The notes beneath the pieces are model-generated. The model did no database searches, had not been told where the DNA came from, and worked only from the letters and a program-made list of their open reading frames with translations. A stretch of DNA of 64,000 nt from Caenorhabditis remanei (Eukaryota > Nematoda > Chromadorea > Rhabditida > Rhabditidae): contig NC_071328.1 in NCBI RefSeq assembly GCF_010183535.1, forward strand, positions 1,364,001 through 1,428,000, written 5' to 3'. Positions 11,381-23,480 of the stretch are shown piece by piece. The position numbers were made by a program, and so were the translations under genes. The first letter of the stretch is position 1. Each line of letters starts with the position of its first letter.

Positions 11381-11741
11381 ATCCGAAAATAGGTTTAAGC
11401 TACTTTCTAGAGATTTTTATATGAACAAATCAAGAAAAAATGTGTGAATGCTTGAAAAATCAACTTTTTTAAAAACATTCAAATAGTTCTCTTATAACTT
11501 TCAGAGATTTTGATAAAAATCGAAAAGTTTGAACATTTTTTTGAATTTTCTTTCAAAATGTGAAATTTTCGTATTTCCTGTTGATGGCAACTTACTCCAT
11601 TAGATTTTACACTTATTGAAGCATAAATTTGTAAAAAAGTTTTTTAAAAATTCAAAATCAGAACAATTAAAACTTTCGAATTCCCCGGTATCCGATTCTC
11701 CAAAAATGAAAAGTTCCTATTGTTTCAAATATATATTTTTC

Positions 11742-11940
11742 AGATAGATCAAATCTAGATCTTCATTTTTGTAGTTGACAACTTTTTGATAGCACCGCCC
11801 ACTTTTGAGATATGCGTCTTTGAAGAAAGAGCGTTCTATCCTCCCCCTTTTTATCCTGGTTCACGTTCTTTAAAGGCGCATATCTCAAAAGTGGGCGGTG
11901 CTATCAAAAAGTTGTCAACTACAAAAATGAAGATCTAGAC
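11742..11940. mobile_element. Fold-back element, GTTGACAAC-core family (A6)
   Basis: Near-perfect arms: 'tagatcttcatttttgtagttgacaactttttgatagcaccgcccacttttgagatatgcg' is mirrored by its reverse complement ending 'gaagatcta', about 200 bp in all. The flanks give no clear target duplication. Confidence 0.8.
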
Positions 11941-12358
11941 TAGATATCTATAACATACTAAACATTTAAGAAAATAAATCATATTTGAGTTATATTTGGG
12001 AGAAGTTACAAGACATTAAAGTTAAGGTCAACGAAAATAACATAGTGTTGACTTGTAATAGCTTAGAAAAACACTTTTTTGAAATTCTAGTGACCAGGTA
12101 GCCCAAAACTTCAAAAACACTGGAACACTAGTCCACAACTCTTCCGTCACGCTAAGCCCCGCCCATCTCATTCTTTTCAACATGAAATATTTATGACCGA
12201 CAGCGTCTCGGGTGGAAGAAATGGGGGACTAATGGATTGTGGGGGTGGCTCATAAACTTAATACATGTGCAGTTAATACTTTTATTATACTAAAATAAAA
12301 ATAAATGTACTATACCCAAGACATAAAAGTTTTACGGGTCGTAGTTAAAGAACATATA

Positions 12359-12798
12359 CAGTACCGCTCAAAAGTATATTAAGTTTTAGTTTTTTTCAGT
12401 TGAAAACGGCAAACTTTGAGATTGTGTCATGGTAATACTTATTGTCCCATCAAGTGGATTTTTAATGGATCGTACAGATCAAAGGTAGCGCTCTATTTTT
12501 ATAGTTGACAACTTTTTTGTACTGACACTCCCTAGAGAGTTATGGTCATTTTAAGACAACCGCACTATTTTGCACTGAAATGAGTCGATTTGAGGGAGTA
12601 ATTACTTATATATGTAACTTGCTAGGGAGTGTCCGTACAAAAAAGTTATCAACCACAAAAATGGGGCTCTACCTTTGATTTGTATGATCCATTAAAAATC
12701 TACTTAATGGGACAATAAGTATTACCATGACACAATCTCAAAGTCAAACCTTTTCAACTGAAAAAAACCAAAAGTTAATATACTTTTGAGCGGTACTG
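12359..12798. mobile_element. Tc1/mariner-like MITE, TA-flanked, CAGTACCG ends (B1)
   Basis: The element begins CAGTACCGCTCAAAAG and ends CTTTTGAGCGGTACTG, with TA on both sides. It is 440 bp and almost fully palindromic, with inner blocks 'gtcatggtaata', 'ttaatggatc' and 'ccctag(a/g)gagt'. CAGT ends and a TA duplication are the hallmark of the Tc1/mariner group. It has no transposase. Confidence 0.85.
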
Positions 12799-13339
12799 TA
12801 CATAACTTAAAATTTTTGACTACAGTAACACCTACTTTAATCAAAAATCACAAGCCACTCTTCCGAACATTGTCTTATTCGAATTCCCAAGTGTACATTA
12901 GTTACTTTCTACCAAAAAGCTACACGTTTTGTGTCTCATTGTTTCCCCGAAGGAGGGGGACACTTAAGATCTCCCATACTACTTGACACGAATGATATGA
13001 GCAATGAGGGAAAAGAGAATGTGAGGAGGAGAGCATTTATTTGAGTGTTGGGTCTGACGTGGCAGAGCAATCCATCATAATTGTTCAGAAAATTATAAGA
13101 ATTATGATTGATTAGGCGTAAAATTTTATAGGAAGAGGATGAAATTAAGATTAATTTGGCGCGGTGGTCAAATTGGTTGTTGAGAACTCGGGGGCGCCTG
13201 TGGCGCGGTATCATAGGTTTTGGTAAAATTTGGAAAAATTTTGCATAAAATATATGTTAAAACTGATAAAATTGCTGAAAAGTGAAAAAAAGTAACACAT
13301 AACGCATGAAGTACAAGGCATGAGGGGTCCTAGCGCCTT

Positions 13340-15030
13340 ATCTCCTAAACCAACTGTCTAGCTCTAGATTTTTTATATTATTCTTATAAAGCATGTCTTA
13401 ATTAGTGTATCCTCAAATTTTCAGTCATTTTTAATTGCTACTTCTGAAGAAACAACTTTTCAACTACTGGAAACCATATTTTTCTAATTTTTTTCAGTCT
13501 ACAACTTTGACACACTACAACTTCAAAACTAACCGTCTAACTCGAATTTTTTGTAAAATTCTTACTAAACATATCTTAATTAGTTACTCCACAAATTTTC
13601 AGCATTTTTGGCACACTAAATTTCGAGAAATTGCAGTTACAATGAGGAAAACAGCGTTGCTCTTGAAAAAAACCCCATACTTTGTGTTTGACCGTCTTTT
13701 TCTCCAAAACCAGTAATTCGATTTCAAATCTTTTGTAATATTCTTATAAAACATGTCTGAATTAGTGTATCCTCAAATTTTCAGCAATTTTGACAAACAC
13801 ATTCTCGAGAAATCGGAGTTACAGGACGATAGCTGCGGATTTAGGCGATTTCAAAAGACGTCAGCTGAGCAAACAGCGTAAAAGAGCCGATAAAGCGAAG
13901 AAAAGGGGAAAGAGAATGCGTTCAGATGCGAAATAGAAGACGTTAGGCAAATCGAATTACTCGCGAGGGGAAAGATTTTCAATTAAGTGAGAAAGGGAGC
14001 ACACACTTGACGGATTCGGAAATCTTTCATTAAATTTGTGTGGCCTAGCTTTCTAAGAATAAGATAAAGTTCGGTCATGGAGGTCAGAAACCAAAAAAAA
14101 AACCTCAAAAAGCCAGCAGCCGGAAAATGCATAAAAATGCATAAAAATGCATAAAACCACTTTCAAAAAAAAAAGAGAAAAGGAAAAAGAAGAAGATGGC
14201 GGGAAGCTATGACGTAATAAGCGGACCCTCAGGGCTATACTAAACTAAAAATTGAGGGTTTTTGAATAAAAAATTAATAAAAAATTCACAAAAAAGCGTT
14301 CTCCTTTGCCTAGGGGCGGTCTACAAGCATGGTGGCCTAGAAACCCGCGCAGCTAAGAATAGTTAGTCTTACTGTAGCTGGGATTTCTGAAGAATGTGTC
14401 GGTAAAAATTGCTGAAATTTTGAGGGTGTCACTGAATAAGACATGCTTAGTAAGAATATTACAAAAAAATTTAGAGCTAGACGGTTAGTTTTGAAGTTGT
14501 AGTGTGTCAAAGGGAAAATATTCAAAAATAAGGGTTTTCAGGAGTTGAAAGGTCGTTTCTCCAGAAGTAGCATTTGGAAATGACTGAAAATTTGAGGATA
14601 CACAAATTGAGACATGCTTTATAAGAATATTACAAAAAATTTGAAGTTGAATTATTAGTTTTGGAGAAGAAGTCGGTCAAACACAAACTATGGGATGTTT
14701 TCAAGAGAAACGCCGCTTTCCCTACTGTAACTGCGATTTCTCGAGATTGGGTGCGCCAAAAATGCTGAAAATTTGTGGAGTAACTACTTAAGATATATTT
14801 AGTAAGAATTTCACAAAAAATTTAGAGCTAGACGGTGAGATTTGAAGTTGTGGTGTGTCAAAGGGAAAATATCCAAAAATAAGGGTTTTCAGGAGTCTCT
14901 GCAGAATTAGTAATTGGAAATGACTGAAAATTTGAGGATACACTAATTGAGGCATGTTTAATAAGAATATGACAAAAAATTTGGAGTTAGACGGTTGGTT
15001 TTCGGAGATATTTAGTCTGAAAGTGAGAAC
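13340..15030. repeat. Clustered direct and inverted copies of an AT-rich repeat
   Basis: Units containing 'tcctcaaattttcag', 'acatgtctta' and 'aactaaccgtctaactc' occur two to three times in 13360-13830. Their reverse complements ('ctgaaaatttgagga', 'tagacggttagtttt') occur three to four times in 14380-15010. The two clusters therefore form a large interrupted fold-back around 13830-14340. No coding sequence is visible. Confidence 0.6.
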
Positions 15031-15774
15031 AATTGAAAAATACTGAAAATGTAGTAATTATGTTCCATTTTTTACTGGAGGGACTACTAAAAACTGCCTG
15101 CAATAAAAGAATGTGGAACAGTTTTGCGTTCAACAAGTTATTGAAGCACTCGATGACCTAGAAACTCACATTTTAAAATTTTAGGCTCCTAAGGACTTTA
15201 GAAGACAGAAAAATTAAAATATTTCCAAAAAATTCTTATCTTTACGAATCAAGGATCTCATAATGACCTACTGAAAGAAAAATAAGGATTTTGCGGAAGA
15301 AATATTCAAATTTTCTACTAAAAAATAAATAAATGCTCCCGATGGCCTAGAAACCCAAATCTCAGCATTCCTAGGCCACCGATCACACAATACAAGCTAC
15401 TGCTACATATATATATATCCCATGTGACTATCTAACTAAACTTTTCTCCCGCGAAATAGAGATTCTTCATCAATAAGAGTTCAGATTACTGGACCTAACC
15501 ACATGTCCCTCTTTCTCTCTTTTTCTCTGCGTCTCTCACTTCTCCACACTCTCTCGTTGATCTCTGTTCGATAAGAGTCGAAAGGGGAGTGTAATAATCA
15601 GTTGCGTACACCTTTCAGAAGATAAGAAGATAAGAGGGATGTTTCGAGGAGTGGACCACGGGGATGGACCATTAATTATTTTAGATAGATAGAGATCTTT
15701 GAATAAGATATACATTAAAGATATGGGATTTTCAATGCGTTAACAATTTCACTATTTTGAAAAAATCAAAACAT

Positions 15775-16140
15775 TTGTCAACTTTGACATGTCCCCTTGG
15801 TGTCACTTCTTGTCCCAATTGTCCAAAAATTATATTTTTCTGGTAGATCAAATCTAGCTCTCTATTTTTGCAGTTGACAACTTTTCGATAGCTCCGTCCA
15901 CTTCTGAGTTATGCGCTTTTAAAGACAGCCAATTTCCATGGCGCGCGCGGTGAGAGGAGGAGAAGAGAAGCTCAATCTTTAAAGGTGCATAACTCAAAAT
16001 TGGGCGGAGCAATCAAAAAGTTGTTTGTTGTCAACTACAAAAATAGAGATCTGGACGTGATCTACAAGAAAAATATAATTTTGGGACAATTGGGCTAAGA
16101 AGTGACACCAAGGGGACATGTCAAAGTTGGCCAACTTTGA
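15775..16140. mobile_element. Long fold-back element with GTTGACAAC core (A7)
   Basis: The core matches the A family, but the arms extend outwards by about 65 bp: 'gtcaactttgacatgtcccc' with 'ttggtgtcacttcttg' on the left is mirrored on the right by 'caccaaggggacatgtcaaa'. It is about 365 bp in all and shows that the A core can sit inside longer inverted repeats. Confidence 0.75.
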
Positions 16141-16477
16141 AGATAACACATCCGAGATTTTTTAAATTTTGTCTATTTTTAACTCAAATTTGTAGCATTT
16201 TTAAGATGTAAACAACCCGGCGGAGTGCCGTTTGAAAAAAAAGAACAACAATGTCATAAAATCGCGGAGGTTGATTGAAAGTGACAGGTAGGAGGTGTAT
16301 TACGTGTTTTTGTGAGATCTCTTTTCCGAGAGAAAGAGAACTCTATCTTTTTGACAGGTGGTCTGGCCTTTATGACAGAAAGTGAAGAACAACTTTGAAA
16401 ATGATGATGGATTACTACATAGTGACAACGTGTCGTGTTGAAAACTTTCGGGACCTTCCTAGCAGACCATTATTATG

Positions 16478-16615
16478 TATTATCACGGCACACTTTTTAC
16501 AACCGCGCTCTACTAAAGCCGAAGAACATAGTGAGTTAAAATTGAAAGACTCAGAGGAAAAGAGACTTTTTCAAGAGGATTTCGGTGAAGCGCAATTGGA
16601 AGAACTGTGACTTTA
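16478..16615. mobile_element. MITE with GCGCTCTAC arms (M1)
   Basis: The left arm reads 'cacggcacactttttacaaccgcgctctac' and the right arm 'gtgaagcgcaattggaagaactgtg', inverted. The middle is 'gaaagactcagaggaaaagagac'. The same structure recurs at 41640, 49853, 62794 and 63829. A short open frame over it (16395-16610) is repeat-derived and not a gene. Confidence 0.6.
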
Positions 16616-16894
16616 TTAAGTTTTTGTTTTTTGTTCATAACTTATTTGAAATAAATCCGATTGAGATCGAATTTTGAGGTAGCATTTATTGTAGAGATGT
16701 ATCAAAATCTACAAAAAATTTGGTCAAAAAATCATGTTCCATAATCTTCCTGCACAATTTTTGAAAATTTTGGAAATACGAAGAATAACATTTTCTTTAA
16801 AATGTGTGTTTCAAAAAGAGGTAGTAGAAACAGTGATTATATTAATTTTCTGTTATCATCGATTCACGAACATGTGTGTGTGAAAGGCGCATTT

Positions 16895-17167
16895 AATATA
16901 CTGTTGAAAAAATAAAGTTTCGACAAGGATTTCCAAAAAAAATTTCGCGCGTTGGAACACGCAAGCGCATAAAGTTATGGGCGGAGCTTAAACTGCAAGC
17001 GGCGCGGTTCTTAATTTGGAAAAAAAAAACAACTGGAATTAGAACCGCGCCGCTTATTTAAGCTTGTGGTTTAAGCTCCGCCCATAACTTTATGCGCTTG
17101 CGTGTTCCAGCGCGCGAAATTTTTTTTTTTGAAAATCCTTGTCGAAACTTTATTTTTTTGACAGTAC
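16895..17167. mobile_element. TA-flanked palindromic MITE
   Basis: The arms start near 'ctgttgaaaaaataaagtttcgacaagg' and end with its reverse complement '..ttttttgacag', flanked by ta. Both arms contain 'aagttatgggcggagctt' and 'ccgcgccgctt' or their complements. It is about 270 bp with a loop of about 20 bp. Confidence 0.75.
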
Positions 17168-17971
17168 TGGGAATTTCGCGGAATATTGAAAAAGATCAAA
17201 TGCTGTGTTTTTGATCTCTGAAGGTCTGAGAAGAACGTTTTCCACGTTGAGACCACACCGTGCAAACTAGAATCGCCTTTAATTCCCTCCGGAAAGTGTT
17301 TGTGAACCGATAATAGATAAAGTTCAGTTCTTTATTTTTATGTATTGGTCCGCAAACCTAAACATGCTTTTCAGGTGGCACAAAACGGTAAAATTTGGCT
17401 TAAAGAAGTTTTGAAGTTCAAATTACTGTAAAATAGTTCATTTTAGTAAAAAATAATACAGCTTTGCGCGAATTAAAAAATGGTGAAAAAATACAAGCCC
17501 TTAATCATTTTTAGACACGTTCAATTGAAATCTTTCTAAAATCATTTACGTTTTATTGTTGAACATCAACACAAAATTATTGCAAAAAATATATAAAGAA
17601 CACAGATAAAATTATATTGAGCAGAGGAAAAAAGTCCAATACATAAAATAAAGGTAGTGAGTATAAAATGGAACTGAAAGATAATATACATATCACAGAA
17701 AAGAAGTGGAGGATTACGGTAGAAAAAGGGGGATAGGGGGACAAACAGACACACCGTCAGATCATCAGTAAAATAAGCTTAAAAACTTGAAGAAAAAATT
17801 AAAATTTAAATTACGCTAAAGTTTAAAAAAAAGGAGAAATGAGTGTTCATGGGGGGAGAGGATCATGGATTTTGGGATTTTGGGATGATGGGGGATGGAG
17901 GGGTACGGTAATGGCAGTATGTTTGAAAAATTTCGGGGGGAAATTCAGAAATCTTGACATCTTCTCACTTC

Positions 17972-20606
17972 CTACTCATCCTCGAAATCGTACAGCTGCT
18001 TGTACAGCGGACAACACCAGCAACACCAGCATGACATGGCGATGAGCACTGCAAAAATTAAATTGAGGATGTGAGAGACTGGGGTGTCTTGGGTGTATGT
18101 ATTGCGAAAGGGATCTACAGTACCGGACAAAAAGGTATCAACTTTGGCTGTTTTTAGTGGAAAATTATCAACTTTAAGAGTGTGTCATGGTAATACTGAT
18201 TGTCCCATCAAATGGATTTTTAATGGATCATACAAATCAAAAGTAGACCTTCAATTTTGTAGTTAACAACTTTTTTGTACGGACACTTCCTAGAGAGTTA
18301 TGGTCATTTCAAGAGGACAGCTCAAAAATCGCACTGAAATTGGTCGATTTGAGGGAGAAATTACTTTGACGATATGCAACTCTCTAGGGAGCGTTTGTAC
18401 AAAAAAGTTGCCAACTACAAAAATGAAGTTCTATCCTTGATCTGTATGATCCATTAACAGTTTTCTTGGTGTGACATTCAGAATTACTACGGCACACTCT
18501 CAAAGTTGGTCATTTTCCACTGAAAACAGCCTGTTGATACCTTTTTGTCCGGTACTGTAACTCGCTGAGCAGCAACTCATAGTTATTACTGTCGTGTTTT
18601 GCAGCGATACAGAGTTAATTGTTTGACTATAACAGAAATTAGGTCGATTTGTTTGAATATCCGATTTTTTGGCTCAGGGGCGTTTTGAAACTTTGAGAAC
18701 CAGTACGTGTAATACCTAGTTACCCAAATTATCAACATTTTGGCGAGACTCAAAAAGACAGGCTTGGAGACTTTTCAGAACCGAGACATTTCGAAATTAT
18801 GACATTTCAACATCTGCCGTGAGAAAAATCACTAAAGAGCGGTTTTGAAACGTCTTGTTCCGAAATTTATGGTTTTGAATCCCTAAAATTGACAAGAGTC
18901 TCAGTTTCCAAATGTCCGGTGTATCAAAACCTTTGAAACCCGCGGTATCTTGAAGCAAAATAACTCCCCCGACCATTTTTTTAAATAGCTTGTTGTTATT
19001 CACGCTGCGTTAATAGACATCTGCAAAATTTTTTGAAAATTCCAACTTCCAATGCAATCGCACTCCAATTTTCCTTAAACTACTCAAACATTTTGCCCCT
19101 AATACTTTCGAGTCCGTAGATTCCAAATCTGAAGTAACATTCTGCTAAATCTTCCGGTGAGGCGAGTTATGACCCGTCAAACATTGTCTACCGAAACATA
19201 TCTACCTCAGAAAAGCTTAACGAAAAGTTTGACGGGTCACAACTTTGTCCATAGAAGGATTTCTCAGAATTTTATTTCAGATTCGGAATCTACGGACTTC
19301 AAAGTATCAGGGAAAACAAATTTCCGAGTCGTTTGAAAAAAGACACTTCGAGGACCTTGTAATACAACGATACTGATGAACAACTAGTTTCGGTACCCTG
19401 ATTCAGGACCTGAATATCTCGTGACTCAGAAATTCCTGTAACAATTTGTTTGCATATTTAAAAACAGCATAAAATTTGCTACAAAATAAGTGTTTTAGCA
19501 ATCAGTCCTGTGAAGACCGTACCCATGTTAAGACAACGCTTAGTACTCAAGCTTCAAATTGAAATATCTCAAGATCCGGTTATGTTTTTTTTCAATAACT
19601 TGGCTCACAGAAGAATTTCTCAAAATTTTATTTCAGATTCGGAGTCTACGGACCCGAAAGTATCAGGGGCCAAATTTTTGCGCCCTTTTTTAGCCTCACA
19701 CCGCCCCTTACCTAACAACAAGACGATCGCCGCCAGAATAATTGCGACGACAGCTCCAGTTGGGATGGCGAATTGACAGCAAGACGGTTTCCATGATCCC
19801 ATGTACGGGAATGTACAACACCAATTATAGTTGTCCCAGTCGGTTGGTTGCGGGCAGAATGCGAGGTATCCTGAAGGAAAATAACAATTTGTTGCGCTTT
19901 GTTAAAATTTCAAAATAAATTACCGTATCCCGATGGGCACCAGAAGATTCGTCGATTTCCCAACCTTCCTTCGATGTATTGTGTGATTGGGTCGTTTAGG
20001 CCTTGCGCGTCCGCATAGTAGACTAAAATAAAGTTTTATTATTTTCGTTCTAAGAGGGTCTTAAAACGCAAAAATTTTTCTTTTCCATTTTCTTCATTAA
20101 AATTACCAACGTTGAGATTCCATCACGGACCCAAATTTCATTCAAATTTTATTATATTTTATAGCATGTTATAGCTCATGTCTAGCTCTCCATTTTTGTA
20201 GTTGACGACTTTTTGATAACTCCGCCCACTTTTGAGATATGCGCTTTTAAAGAACGTGAGCCAGGAAAATGGAGGACTAAACGCGCCCTCTTTAAAGGCG
20301 CATATCTCAAAAGTGGGCGGAGTTATCAAAAAGTCGTCAACTACAAAAATGGAGAACTAGGCTTGGACAACAACATATTTAAAATTCAAATAAATAATTT
20401 GAGATGTGGAGTTGAGACGCCTCGAATAATTTTTTTAGGAAAAAAATCGAAACTTCAAATGTTCGATTTTGCCTAATTTCTACCATTTTTTGCTATTTTC
20501 AGAAAGTTTTTAACGTTTTTAAGTAATTTCCAGTAGTTTCAAAAGTCTTACCAACTGTGCAGAAAACGGCAGCAATAGCCAAGTGCCTTAGTCGAATTTC
20601 CACCAT
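17972..20606 (-). CDS. Small Shisa-like (six-cysteine, single-pass) membrane protein
   Basis: Four exons, 20606-20552, 20022-19924, 19870-19712 and 18048-17972, all in phase and encoding 129 aa. Residues 1-19 are a signal peptide (HLAIAAVFCTV). The outer part holds six cysteines, C47, C57, C69-C70 and C82-C83 (WCPSGYLAFC, NWCCTF, PSCC). A transmembrane helix follows at about 88-110 (IPTGAVVAIILAAIVLLL), then a cytoplasmic CWCCWCC cluster that may be palmitoylated, and an acidic tail YDFEDE. Six cysteines ending in CC-CC just before a single membrane span is the layout of the Shisa/WBP1/CX-type superfamily (family knowledge); membership here is inferred. The function is unknown. Intron 3 carries a Tc1-like MITE and another fold-back, and intron 1 carries an A-family element. 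Confidence 0.8.
18118..18557. mobile_element. Tc1/mariner-like MITE, TA-flanked (B2)
   Basis: It begins CAGTACCGGACAAAAAGG and ends CCTTTTTGTCCGGTACTG with TA on both sides, is 440 bp and palindromic. It lies in intron 3 of the Shisa-like gene. Confidence 0.85.
19085..19320. repeat. Fold-back repeat
   Basis: 'gagtccgtagattccaaatctgaa' and 'gttatgacccgtcaaac' on the left are mirrored by 'gacgggtcacaac' and 'ttcggaatctacggactt' on the right. A third, single copy of the outer block ('cagattcggagtctacggacc') lies at 19630-19670. All sit in intron 3 of the Shisa-like gene. Confidence 0.65.
20177..20362. mobile_element. Fold-back element, GTTGAC(A/G)AC-core family (A8)
   Basis: Arms 'ctagctctccatttttgtagttgacgactttttgataactccgcccacttttgagatatgcg' and the reverse complement. 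Both arms share the variant base gttgacGac, so the arms match each other better than they match other copies. It lies in intron 1 of the Shisa-like gene. Confidence 0.8.
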
Positions 20607-21496
20607 TAGACTCTGAAAATAATTGAAGTTGAAGTTATAATTGCGTAGAAATAGCGGAGATAAAGATGTAAAGACAAAAATAGAAAATAATTTAATATTG
20701 TGATAACGAATGTGACTGTCGATACGTAAAAGTGGAGAATGAAGGGTGAAGATGAAAAAAAATTAGTGAGGGACTGAAAAATAGTCAAAAATTGTAAAAA
20801 CTAATTGAAAACAATTGAAAATTGGTATGGATAAATTGGAGGTGTAAAAACCGTATAATGGATTTTGAAAATAGCATAAAATGCTTAGAAGACACACGGG
20901 AATATTATTTTTGACATTGTGATAGACTTTCAATGAAACTTTGGAAAATTAGAGAAAAAAAATTATGAGCTTTGTTCAAGATGTGTTTTTTTTTTTACTT
21001 GGGTTATTCAAATAAAATGTAGAAGTGTATTTTATTACAATGTCTCCTTAGCGTCGAAAAATTACATGCTGATGTAGAAAAATGTAAAAATGACTGTCAA
21101 AAAGAGCGAAGTAATGTAGTGCGGTGATGAACGCATGTGATGAATAATCCCATAAAGGTACCGACAAACTTTGAGAATAAGATCTGATTAAGAAATATAG
21201 AATACCAAAAATTTGAAATGTTGAGACAGTTTTTAAGACCGCGACGGTACCTAAAAACTTTTCCACGAAAATTTGAAAAAACAAGTTTTTCGAAATTCCA
21301 CGAGTCTTAACAACGTTATCAATTACAAAATATCGAAAAATTAATTTATTGGAACTTTAAGAAAATCTGCGACACGTTCTCAAATCTGACCAATAATAAA
21401 TACGTTTTTTAAATTGAAACATGTGGTTTTATTGGAAAAAATGGCGGCTTTTAAAATTTCAAGGGATTTTAACTTTGGTCAATGTAAAAAACATAC

Positions 21497-21823
21497 TTGC
21501 AAACCGGGCCGAAACGGGTCGGCCTGTAACTCGTTTCAAACTCAATATTATGTACTGAAAAATATACCAAAATGTAGCTCTCAGCGAGTTCTATGTCCAT
21601 GACTCACTAAGGGCCGGATGGCTATTCGTTCATGTCGGGCTAGAATGGCTTTTTTTGGCACTTTTCCCCGACCCGCGGCACATTAACGAATAGACATCTG
21701 GCTCGTAGTAGGTCACGGACATAGAACTCGCTGAGATCTACATTTTGGTATATTTTTCAGTACATAATATAGAGTTTGAAGCGAGTTACAGGCCGACCCG
21801 TTTCGGCCCGGTTTGCAAGTATT
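21497..21823. mobile_element. CATACTTGCAA fold-back element (C1)
   Basis: Left end 'catacttgcaaaccgggccgaaacggg', right end its reverse complement 'cccgtttcggcccggtttgcaagta'. Inner blocks are 'gcgagttctatgtcc' and 'cgtaatgtgcc..ggg' types on both arms. It is about 330 bp. A single-stranded transcript would fold into a long hairpin. Confidence 0.8.
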
Positions 21824-23164
21824 GTAAAAAAAATGAGATCACAATAAAAAAGTACTAAATTTCACCACAAAAATTGTCGTTTTTTAGGTTGAAAATTAGA
21901 TTTCTGGTTTGAAATTTCATATTTTCTCACCAAAATTATATTTTGCTGAGTTCCCAGCATAAAAATTAGAGAAAAGTGTACGTTGCGCCACTGCTTTACC
22001 TAATTTTAAGGTTTTGAAATAAAAAAAATCGCTTAAAACAAAAAAAATAGAAATCAAATCAATAACACCAACAACTTTCAGAAAAAAGAAAGAAAGAAAG
22101 AGAGTATTTCCATTTCTTATCAAAAAAACGGCATGTCGCCTCTCTCGTTTTCAGATGACTCACAGACAAAGTCAACAAACTCTTTTTAGAGAAGAAAACA
22201 ATCTCTCGATGTGTACGATTATCGATTGGAAAGAAGGAGAGAGTGCATATGGCAAAAGTCTCTTTCTCTCCGGTGAGATGGGAACATGTATGTGCTCGAG
22301 AGACCTTCTTACCGGAGGGACATGTATTTGTTTTAAGAGAGAGAGAGATGCAAACAAAGAGGTACACACACACACATACAGATGACTTGACCCCCCTGGG
22401 TTATGTCGGAAAATGCAAAGAAAAAGATCAGAAGAAGAGCGTGACCTGGAGAGCAGCCGCCGCGCTTTCAAATTATTAAGTTTTACGGAACTGGTGTGTG
22501 CTTGAGCACTGAACAGATTTTTGGAAGTGCGCTCTACCGAAATTTTATTTTGGTGACTAAAGGGGGGAACTCGGTAATTTGATACCAGGTATTTCAAAAT
22601 GAGGGTGTCCGGAGTGGATAGAGTCAGACTTAAATTTGAGGGTTGTCGCATTTTTGAAAAATACTTAAATTTCTACCTGAGATAAGGATTAAGCCTAAGT
22701 TTGACTGGAAACCGGGGATGTACTCAAATAACTTATTTTGATAGCCTGGCACTGAACAAATTTTTGGAAGCGCGCTCTATCGCGAATTTTTCGTCAGTTC
22801 CAGTTGAACCAGGTTAGGTGGTGACTAAAGGGAATCCCGGTAATATGATACTATTCATTTTGAAATTTTAGCCTGGACGGCCTGAATAAGTGTTCAGGTG
22901 TTCAGGATAGGAACAATTTGGGAATTTAGAATTTGGAAGTTTTTTTATTTGGTCTAGACTACCATCGGGTCTTTTAACCATTTTCTTGAAAGTTTTATTT
23001 ATCAATCCTATGTACACTTCAGTTTTTATTGATATTTAAAAACATAGCCAAAAATCCAACAAAAATTCAAAAAAGTGCTTCAATAAATTATTTTTATACC
23101 CTGGAGGTCTAAAAGCTGGCTAATCACCAAAACCCTCATGATTTTTTTCAACTTGAAAAAAAGT

Positions 23165-23480
23165 TTCTTAATGGATCATACAGAACAAAAATAGAGCTCC
23201 ATTTTTGTAGTTTACAACTTTTTTGTACGGACACTCCCTAGCAAGTTACATATCGACAAAGTAATTTCTCCCTCAAATCGACCAAGTGCGATTTTTGAGC
23301 TGCCGTCTTAAAATGACTATAACTCCCTAGGGAGTGTCTGTACAAAAAAGTTGTCAACTACAAAAATGAAGTTCTACCTTTGATCTGTTTGATCCATTAA
23401 AAATCCATTTGATGGGACAATCAGTAAGACAATGACCCCCTCTTAAAGTTGTACAATTTCAACTAAAAACGGCTAAATTT
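23165..23480. mobile_element. Truncated Tc1-like MITE (B3)
   Basis: It contains both inner halves of the B family ('gtacggacactccctagcaagtta' and 'gggagtgtctgtacaaaaaagttg', 'gatgggacaatcagta') but lacks the outer CAGTACCG ends on the left and on the right. Confidence 0.65.

Larger units (their letters stand above)
11381..17971. other. Gene-free interval with fold-back repeats
   Basis: No gene can be supported: open frames are short, AT-rich and lie in repeats. The 5' part (11400-11740) is plain AT-rich DNA. From 11742 on, fold-back elements dominate and are listed separately. The 3' UTR of the Shisa-like gene occupies the right end; a minus-strand AATAAA (plus tttatt) near 17553 is its likely poly(A) signal. 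Confidence 0.6.

Noticed and set aside
10652..11382. Minus-strand frames upstream of unc-14
   Set aside because: Low-complexity Ser/Arg/Phe composition from gagaga tracts, overlapping the unc-14 start in another frame. More likely promoter or 5' UTR.
17839..18045. Plus-strand frame over the last exon of the Shisa-like gene
   Set aside because: It is the complement of a coding exon plus 3' UTR, with no splice partners and a low-complexity Gly/Trp start.
22172..22651. 159-codon minus-strand frame and overlapping plus-strand frames
   Set aside because: Several frames are open together over simple ga/ca-rich DNA. The composition is Ser/Leu rich without domains, and no neighbouring exons were found.
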